NCBI GenBank assembly: GCA_020310875.1
Contig: CM035441.1
Span: 89,862,495-89,926,494, forward strand
Length of the DNA: 64,000 nt
Reading direction: 5' to 3'
From: Ceratopteris richardii
Taxonomy: Eukaryota > Streptophyta > Polypodiopsida > Polypodiales > Pteridaceae
Shown here: positions 55,692-64,000 of the stretch, one piece after another
Numbering within the stretch: position 1 is the first letter of the stretch
Layout of the letters: each line of letters starts with the position of its first letter
The notes under the pieces: model-generated
Database searches by the model: none
What the model saw: the letters and a program-made list of their open reading frames with translations, nothing else
What the model was told of the DNA's origin: nothing
Program-made: the position numbers and the translations under genes

Positions 55692-58470
55692 TGTATGTGT
55701 ATGTGTATGTGTTTTTCTCTATGTCTATGTGTATGTGTATGTGTGTGTCTCTATGTGTGTGTATGTATATGTGGGTCTATGTATCTATGTATGTGTATGT
55801 ATACATGTGTGTATGCATGTGTATGTATAGTGTGCATATGTATTTTCATGTATACAAATGTATGTGTGTGTACACATGTATGTATTTGTATGTTTACATG
55901 TGTATGTGTGTGTATACATATGTACATACAGTGTCTATATGTGTGTTTTCATATGTGTATATGTGTGTATGTTTGTGTGTATGCATGTGTATGTGTGTTT
56001 AAGTCTTTGTCTCTATGTGTGTGTATATGTATGTGTGTGTCTCTATGTGTGTATATGTATATGGAGGTGTATGTATATGTGTGTGTGTATGTATACATGT
56101 GCATATGTGTGTGTATGCATATGTATGTATAGTGTGTGTATGTGTGTTGTGTATGCATGTGTCTATGTAGGCATGTGTGCGTATGTATGTATGCATGTGT
56201 GTGTATGTATGCATGTGAGTGTATGTGTGTGTGTCTATGTGTGTGTATGTAAGCATGTGTGCGTATGTATGCATGTGAGTGTATGTGTGTGTGTCTATGT
56301 GTGTTTATGTATGTGTAAGTATCTATATGTGTATGTGTATATTTATATGTGTGTCTATGTGTGTATGTATGTGTAACTATCTTTAAGTGTATGTGTATGT
56401 GTGTGTCTATGTGTAAGTATCTATATGTTTATGTGTATGTGTGTATGTGTGTATGTGTATGTATGGATGTGAGTGTATGTTTGTGTCTATATGTGTGTGT
56501 ATGTATGTGTAAGTTTTTGTATGTGTGTGTGTAAATGTGTATGTGTGTGTATGCATATGTGTGTGTATGTGCTTATATATATGTATATATATGCATGTGT
56601 GTATGTATGTACACATATGCATGTGTGTATGTATGTATATATATGCATGTGTGTGTAGGAATGCATGTCCATATTTATACACATGTGTGTATGTATGATC
56701 ATGTGTGTGTATATATATCTCTATGTATGTATGTGTGTGTATACATGTGTGTATGTGTGTGTATGCATGTGCTTGTATGTGTGTGTATGGATGTGTTTGT
56801 ATACTTTATTTGTCTGTGTATATGTGCATATGTGTGTATGTATGTGTGTGTATGCATATGTGTGTACATATGTGCATGTGTGTGTATGCATGTGTCGATG
56901 TTTGTATGCATATGCATATGTATGAATGTGTGTGTGTATGCATGTGAGTGTATGTGCGTTTGTCTATGTGTGTGTATGTATGTGTATGTGTGTATGCATA
57001 TAAGTGTGTATGTGTGTATATGAGTATGTATGTGTGTGTATGTGTATGTATGTGTGTGTATATGTGTGTTTGTATGTGTGTGTATGCATGTGTGTATGTA
57101 TGGGCATGTGTGTATGCATGTATCTTTGTATGTATGCATATGGATCTTTATGCATATGTAAATGTATGTATGCATTTGAGTTTATGTGTAGTGTGTGTAT
57201 GTATATGTGCATTTATCTATATGTGTATGTGTATGTGTATATGTATATGTGTGCATTGTATATGTATGTATGCATGTGCATGATTATGCATGTGTGTGTA
57301 TGTATGCATGTGAGTGTATGTGTGTGTGTGTCCATGTGTGTGTGTATGTCTATATATCTGTATGTGTCTATGTGTATTTGTAATGTCTATGTGTATTTGT
57401 AATGTCTATGTGTATATGTGTGTGATGTGCATGTATGTGTATGCATGTATGTATGCATGTGTGTGTATGTATGCATGTGAGTGTATGTATGGATGTGAGT
57501 GTATGTATGCATGTGAGTGTAACTGTGTGTGTGTCTATGTGTGTGTCAATATGTTTAAATATCTATATGTGTATGTGTATATGCATATGTGTATATGCAT
57601 ATGTGTATATGCATATGTGTATATGTATATGTGTGTCTATGTGTGTGTAGGTAGGTGTAAGTATCGATATGTGTATGTGTATGTGTATGTGTGTGTCTAT
57701 GTGTGTGTATGTATGCATAAGCATCTATATGTGTATGTGTATGTGTGTATGTGTATGTGTGTATGTGTGTATGTGTATGTATGCATGTAAGTTTATGTAT
57801 GCATGTTAATGTATGTGTGTGTCTATCTATGTGTGTACGTATGTGTAATTATTTATATGTGTATGTGTGTGTATTCATATGTTTGTGTATGTGCTTGTGT
57901 TTATGTATGTATACATATGCATGTGTGTGTCTATGTACGTATATGCATGTGTGTGTACGTATGCATGTGAATATATATTCACACGCATGTATGTATATCT
58001 CTTTGTATGTATGTGCATGTGTGTGTATACATGTGTGTAGGTGTGTGTATGCATGTGTTTGTATGTGCTTGTATGCATTTGTTTGTATAGTGTGTTTGTG
58101 TGTGGATATGTGCATATTTGTGTATGTATGTGTATGTATGTATGTGCATATGTGTGTATGCATGTGTCTATGTATGTATGCATCTGCATGTGTATGCATG
58201 TGTGTATATATGCATGTGAGTGCATGTGTGTTTGTTTATTTCTATGTATGTATATGTGCAAGTATCTATATAGCTATGTGTGTGTATGCATATTTGTGTG
58301 TATGTGTATATGTGTGTATGTATGTGCATGTGTGTATGCATGTGTCTATGTATTTATGCATATGCCTATGTGTGTGTATGTGCTTGTGTGTATGTATGCA
58401 TATGCATGTGTGTATGCATGTATACATATGCATGTGTGTGTATGATTCCATATGGATATGCATGCACATG
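55692..58470. repeat. TATG/TGTG simple-repeat tract, about 2.8 kb
   Basis: Long interrupted array of TGTATG, TGTGTA and GCATGTG units. All three frames on both strands are largely open for hundreds of codons because the units contain no stop, giving M/C/V/Y or H/T/Y/I strings. These are artefacts, not proteins. With 48940-49178 the original tract was about 3 kb. Confidence 0.95.
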
Positions 58471-59156
58471 TGTGTGTACCTTCACTGTGTCAGTTCTCTC
58501 TCTCATTTCTCTACCCTTCATTGCTCTCTTTCACTTGATCCTCACACAAATATGTAGAGACAAATCATTTTTTTAAATTCCCAGTGTGTCACTTATGCGA
58601 TGCTAAAGCATCACACCTAGTTTTTTATGGTTGCTGCAAGCATCATTACAATTTGATTCTATTAGTAGAAGTCATTATGAGCATCATATAAGTGATGCTT
58701 GAGATCACTTATGTAGTTCTCTAGATTTAATTCTCGTACTCTTTCATTGGGGCATCACTTATGCAACACTCTCTTACAAGAGTCTCACATAAGTGATGGA
58801 CCCCACTTTTCTTTTTAATTGGTATTGTCGCTAGGCCCTTGTTATTCTAGTAGTAATTAACCTCAAGTTTACATGATCTTCCAACACATGAACCTTAGCA
58901 TACACAGCTTAAGACTAAAAAAGATGATGAGTGAGAGATAGAGAGAGAATAGAAAAGATGTACAAAGTGTATGGTTAGCTAGCATGCTCACCGACATTAT
59001 CACATATTCCAATGTCAAATTACAATGTGTGAATATGATACAAACTGAGAGTATCAACTCTAGGTAGAAATAGGAACTAGGTAAAAGAGATTGTCTGCCT
59101 AAGAGGTATGAAGAGTGTGTGTGTGAGAGAGAATATGGAGAATATGAGTAGTTTAG
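58471..59156. other. Spacer with clustered CACTTATG/CATAAGTG motifs
   Basis: At 58580-58800 the words TCACTTATG and CATAAGTGA, or close variants, occur at least five times in both orientations, next to GATGC/GCATC. This resembles a small fold-back element (MITE-like), but clear terminal repeats and a target duplication were not found. 58860-59156 is ordinary AT-rich DNA. Confidence 0.4.
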
Positions 59157-62100
59157 AACTCTTTTAAAATATGTACAGAAGAACATATGACTTATCTTAG
59201 AGTTCTTTTGCATGTTGCATAGAAAGTTCTCCATCGATTGCATGCCCTTTCACATATTCTAGATTACTGTGTGTGGTTGAAGATGTGACGCATCTTTGTA
59301 CTCCACTTCACTGTTCCTCAAGAATTTGTTGGTATAGAAACTGCATAGACATATTTCAATATACATGCACACAAAATCCATCATCAAAGTGTATGTGAAG
59401 TTACAGAACCTAATTACCTTTCCCTCTAAATAGATGCATGGTGTTCGTCATAATTGTAACACCACCTTTTATCTGCATCATGTATATATTCCATATTTTA
59501 TGATAGATCATGTCCTCGAAACAAGCTCGATTGAAGTATCATCATCCCTACATAAAGGTCATGCTTATCTTCTCTGTATCGGTCCAATTTTATCAGATGC
59601 CCCTGCCCTCCCCCCCCCAAAGGGACTTTTGACTTTTCTTCTTTTTATATTTTTAACTAATCCGCGCTACAAAAATCTATCCGTGCGTATTGTAAAGCTC
59701 TTACTTTTACGGTTTTTTGTTTTTATATCTATTTATATCACATCTATTCGTGCGTATTGTAAATTTCCTACTTTTATGCTTCTGTTTTCTTTCACATCTA
59801 TTGTTATGACGTACGTATAGAATTGAACAATTCCGTTTCTGAAAGTAATGGGTTCATCTTTATAGTCTTGAAATTTTACGGCTTCCGTGAAGAATACGGA
59901 CTTGTGCATGCTATAATATATTCGAAGAGAATAGGTTCACTATGTTTGTACTCTCAAGATTGAACTATCTTAGGATGTTCATATCTCCATGTTAATGTAT
60001 CTCATATTCGCATTTTTGCAAACAATGTCAAATAAAGAACGTTTCTATTTTTGAGAACCTTATGGTCTTCCATTTAGAGATAATAGTTTTCAGTCGATTG
60101 CCCATGACATTGATATGATTTATTACAATCCTCCCCTCTTTAAAGAACTCTGTCCTCAGAGTTGTGAACACTTTATGCTACTCAAATAAATTAGGATGTT
60201 AGTGAGCTTATCTTGATCATTCAGCTCCTTGGAAAAAGAATTTGTCACAATTTTTCGTTGATTTCCTCCTTCATCTTTGCGTAACTCTCGATGAAGCTCA
60301 TCAATAAGCTCCTCTTGCTCACGAACCTTCTGCATCAAACCTTCCATCATTCCCAAGATTTGATTATGCTCTGATACCACTTGTAACATTTATCATCAGC
60401 CGCATAGAGATGAATACTGGGACATACCAAAGACATTTGCAAACATTTATCATCTCAATATCCTAGATCATTCTTGTTGATGCCATTGAATGAAGGGAAA
60501 GGATTCTCATTGGATCAATTGTTTTCATTGTCAATCACACTCTCTATCACAATCAAGGCCAAAATCCCAATCTTGCAGGTTAAAGTCTCGGATGTTGTTG
60601 ATGGCCGAAAAAAGCGTTCCAGCAAGAATTTTTCTTCTCAATCTCTGTCTCAGCATCTTTACCTTCATCATCAACATTCATCTATGATGATACATCCTTC
60701 GTCCTTGCTATCAAGGTTTTGGCAAACATCTCACAGTTGTTCACATAGGATTTTTCTACACTTGTCTTCATAGCTCTCACTTTGGTATGTGTGCTTATAT
60801 ATATCATGATCTTCCGCATCTTTTTCACATACTTATTTACCTTGCTGGTACTTGACGCTTTTGCTTTATGATACTTTACACTTATGCCTTATGAGGGATG
60901 AAATGAAAGCATAAGCAAAACAGAGTCCTCGAGCCTTTCAAATGTATTTGCAACCGTTGTTTCAAACCTTCTGAATCAGAACAATCCAAAAAGCTATAAT
61001 ATTGCAAACTCGAATTCATAACAAAATATTTATGATCTAGCAATTCATTCAAAGCCAAGTAATGTGAACAAGTCTTTGCGGGAACTTTCCTTCAGATGGC
61101 TTTTCGAGTTCCTAATTATTCAAGGTCAATCATGCCTCTTGATGAAATAATCCTTTAGCATCTGACTCTCTTGCATGTGGTAATCCTAAGCCCATGACCG
61201 TTTTCACATTACTTGTTTTGGGGACTCCTTAAGATTCTACTCCCTCACGTTTCTTTAGAAGGCTCTTCATTCCTATATAATAGCCTAGGACTGCAATTCT
61301 TTGAGTATTCATCTAGATATTTATTTGTCCTTTATGTGTGCATCTTTCATTTATGCTCTACATGGTTAATCTCTGACAGAAGTCAAATGTTGAACCTCTA
61401 TATGAGCATCAAACTTCGCACTCAGAATACATGGATAATGTGCCTCAAGATTTATATATGACTCTATGTCTATGAAAAAATCCGTCCTAGGTCTGTGGAC
61501 ATGTCTCTCTTTCTCTCTCATGGCGCCTTGCCCTGTAGCTGCCTTTTGATGTATCAATAAATTTACTCCTATTTAATAACCCATGGACTATCAATTCCAC
61601 GTTTCAAATATGTATACAAAGTTCTCCACCGATCGCATGCCGTTTTGCCTATTCCAAATTACTGTGTGTGGCTGAAGATGTGAAGCATATTTGTACTCCT
61701 CTTCACTGTTCCTCAAGAATTTGTTTGTATAGAAAGTGCATAGAGATATTTCAATGTACATGCACACAAACTCCATCGAGAAAGTGTGTCTGAAGTTACA
61801 GAACCTAACTACTTTTCTCTCTGAATAGATGCATGATGTTCTTCATAACTGTAACACCACCTTTTGTCTGCATCATGTATATATTCCATATTCTATGATA
61901 GATCATGTCTTGGGAGCAAGCTCACTCTTCGCTTCCCCTAGAAGTATCATCATCCCTACATAGAGGTCATGCTTATCTTCTCTGTATCGGTCCAATTTTA
62001 TCAGATGCCCCCCCCCCCCCCCCCAATGGGACTTTTGCGTTTCCTTCTTTTTATATTTTTAAATCACGCGCGCTCCAAACATCTATCCGTGCATGTTGTA

Positions 62101-62591
62101 AAAGTTCCTACTATTACAGTTTTCATTTCTCTTATATCTATTTATATCACATCTATCCATGCGTATTGTAATTTTCCTACTTTTATGCTTTTGTTTTCTT
62201 TCATATACATTTATATGACGTACAGTATAGAATTGAACAATTCCGGTTCTAAAAGAAATGGGTTCATCTCTGTAGTCTTGAAATTTTACAGTTTCCATGA
62301 AGAATACGGACTTGTGCATGCTATAATGTATTCTAAGAGAATAGGTTCACTATGTTTGTACTCTCAAGATTGAACTATATTAGGATGTGCATACCTCCAT
62401 GTTAATGTATCTCATATTGGCATTGTTGCACACAATGCCAAATATAAAGAACGTTTTTCATCTCATGTACCAAGGTCTTTCTACCCATGATTTACATTCA
62501 ACCTATTCTATTTTTGAGAACATTATCGTGCTCCATATAGCGATAATAGTTTTCAGTCGAATTGCCTATGCCATTGATATGATTTATTACA
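59157..62591 (-). mobile_element. Minus-strand LTR element with 2.2-kb LTRs and a 254-bp interior
   Basis: The 5' LTR is 62591-60382 (TGTAATAAATC to AAATGTTACA on the minus strand). After two bases comes a primer site TGGTATCAGAGC (60380-60369). Next is a short gag-like frame (SEHNQILGMMEGLMQKVREQ, helical, 60389-60156). A polypurine tract (AAAGAGGGGAGGAT, about 60141-60128) follows, then the 3' LTR from 60127 to about 59157, which is truncated. The interior is only 254 bp, as in TRIM-like non-autonomous elements, although these LTRs are large. It is broken at one end, with no pol. Confidence 0.7.
60128..60381 (-). other. Short interior with primer site, gag-like start and polypurine tract
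   Basis: On the minus strand this runs from primer site to polypurine tract. The GAGGACAGAGTTC segment before the purine tract resembles the GAGGACGAAAATC segment before the purine tract of the composite at 27948, so both belong to related retroelement lineages. Confidence 0.65.
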
Positions 62592-63869
62592 CAAATACAC
62601 TTACACATACACATACACATACACATACATACACATACCCATACACATACACACATGCATATGCATAAAACATGTGTACATGCACACATATACACATGCA
62701 GATGCACACATATAAATGCATATAAACACACTTACACAAATATAGATATATACCTATATGTGCATACATACATTTTATACACACACAACTACTCGCACAT
62801 ACATACATATATACGCACAAGCAAGCATATAATATTAATGAACTATACAATTAAAGTAATAAATCACATGTTAAGTATGAACAATAATGAGAATCATTAG
62901 AAGAAGGCTTTTCATGAATCCGCACCATAGACACAACTGAAAACATTACTAGAATGATAAAAAAATAGATACAAAAAATATGTATATCAATGTAAAATAT
63001 ATATCCAATGTAATATATCAATCATCTTGATTATGATCATCCAGATTATCATGTAAGTCCGTGTCATCATGATCATCCTCTTCATCATGATCATCTAAAT
63101 TATCTAATGTATCTGTAATGGCATCATGCATAGAGGTGTGAGCACTTTGTGATGATCCAGATCATCCCACCTGTGTTTGTCTCTCCACTTCATCCATATC
63201 TACCTCTCCATAATTCTTATGTATTACACATCAAAATTATAAGAAATCAATAAAAATAAAATAATAATATGAAATTTCATAATACTCGCAAAGGCATTTG
63301 GATGATCTAATATGTACTCACTCAGAAGTGGACATCCACAATGAGTATCAAAATTGATTTTCTTTTTTGTAGGATATCGACCATAATCCATTCATTGCAT
63401 TGAAACAAAAAAAAAAGGATTAATAATTGGTGCTTTTAAAAGAATAAAATATATAGTTTCAATAATATATATACTTCAAAATGTGGCTACAAAACCATGA
63501 TGGACCATTTGAACTAAGTGGCATATATGACCTGATTCAACTTTGTTCTTTGGATCAGCCTACATTTATTTAATGAAGCAATAATGCATAGATGAAATGT
63601 AAAACACTTATAAAACATTTAAAAATTATTAGTCATAGTAATATAAACTATTAATTTTCATACCTTCTACTGAGGAAATGATTACTCAAGACATAGCTCT
63701 CAGAGTAAAAACTCCTATATCTCAGGGGGAATATTAGGAGTTCTCTTATTTATTTTCTACCATACAATACCTCCTGTTTTTTTAATCGCAAATAGAAAAG
63801 ATCAAATTATAGAAAAAACTTTAATTTCATAAACATGCATACACAGACACACATACATCACATGATGAA
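62592..63869. other. Flank of the duplicated element; CA/TA repeat and AT-rich DNA
   Basis: Counterpart of 2570-3846 with small differences. No gene is seen. Confidence 0.6.
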
Positions 63870-64000
63870 ATGAAGAACATAATCAACAAAGTTAGTATAG
63901 ATTATGATTGTATACATGCATGTCGTGATGATTTTCTTTTATATAGGGTTGAGTATGCTTACTCTTTAACATGTCCAAAATGTCAATCTATTTGATATAA
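63870..64000 (+). pseudogene. CACTA TNP2-like fragment, second copy, cut by the window end
   Basis: Counterpart of 3847-3990: starts MKNIINKVSIDYDCIHAC and contains RVEYAYSLTCPKCQS, keeping a C-P-K-C pair that reads C-P-K-S in the left copy. The right copy is thus closer to the family pattern here. A stop follows soon after. Confidence 0.6.

Larger units (their letters stand above)
59157..64000. repeat. Right copy of the terminal direct duplication
   Basis: It aligns with about 352-3990 in the same orientation and continues past the window end. It is more complete than the left copy: 59743-60962 has no counterpart on the left. Its own left limit at 59157 is abrupt, where LTR similarity stops. 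Confidence 0.85.

Noticed and set aside
55692-58470. Long cysteine/valine/tyrosine-rich proteins on the plus strand and H/T/Y-rich ones on the minus strand
   Set aside because: They are translations of a TATG/TGTG simple repeat that lacks stops in most frames.

Overview
The window reads as nuclear DNA of a land plant with a large, repeat-rich genome. The evidence is plant-type LINEs, a CACTA (TNP2-like) transposase piece, a Ty3/gypsy chromovirus with a C-terminal chromodomain, Ty1/copia elements with initiator-Met tRNA primer sites, GT-AG introns, and AT-rich intergenic DNA with long microsatellites. A seed-free vascular plant such as a fern fits best, but this is inference. No bacterial operon, tRNA, rRNA or CRISPR locus was seen.

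Layout. 1-4.4 kb: left copy of a direct duplication (minus-strand LTR sequence, unique flank, CACTA piece). 4.5-10.5 kb: 3' part of a degenerate chromovirus next to a LINE fragment. 10.6-12.6 kb: a decayed gene I do not recognise. 13.4-18.1 kb: a divergent gene pair. The plus-strand gene looks like a histone H3/CENH3-type fold fused to a Ulp1-type (C48) protease, and palindromic repeats lie around and inside the pair. 18.9-28.8 kb: a minus-strand gene split by an 8.56-kb LTR composite with 5-bp target duplications and an extra inverted LTR. 29.2 kb: a SINE. 29.4-38.3 kb: LINE, copia and gypsy fragments. 38.3-39.0 kb: CT and C-rich minisatellites. 40.2-48.4 kb: a second divergent pair, a multi-exon ParB-like plus DNA methyltransferase gene (minus) and an open 938-aa DUF7869-like gene (plus). 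49.2-55.7 kb: a young, nearly whole copia element inside a TATG/TGTG simple repeat. 59.2-64 kb: right copy of the terminal duplication, holding a minus-strand LTR element with 2.2-kb LTRs and a 254-bp interior.

The best candidate for an undescribed system is 40.2-48.4 kb. The ParB/methyltransferase gene has two introns filled with arrays of a 19-bp palindrome, GTCGATGCCWGGCATCGAC, with spacers that are themselves mirrored, next to a divergent transposase-like gene. The H3-like/Ulp1 gene with its own palindrome family is the second candidate. Whether either pair is a mobile element, a domesticated module or chance neighbours cannot be settled from one window.
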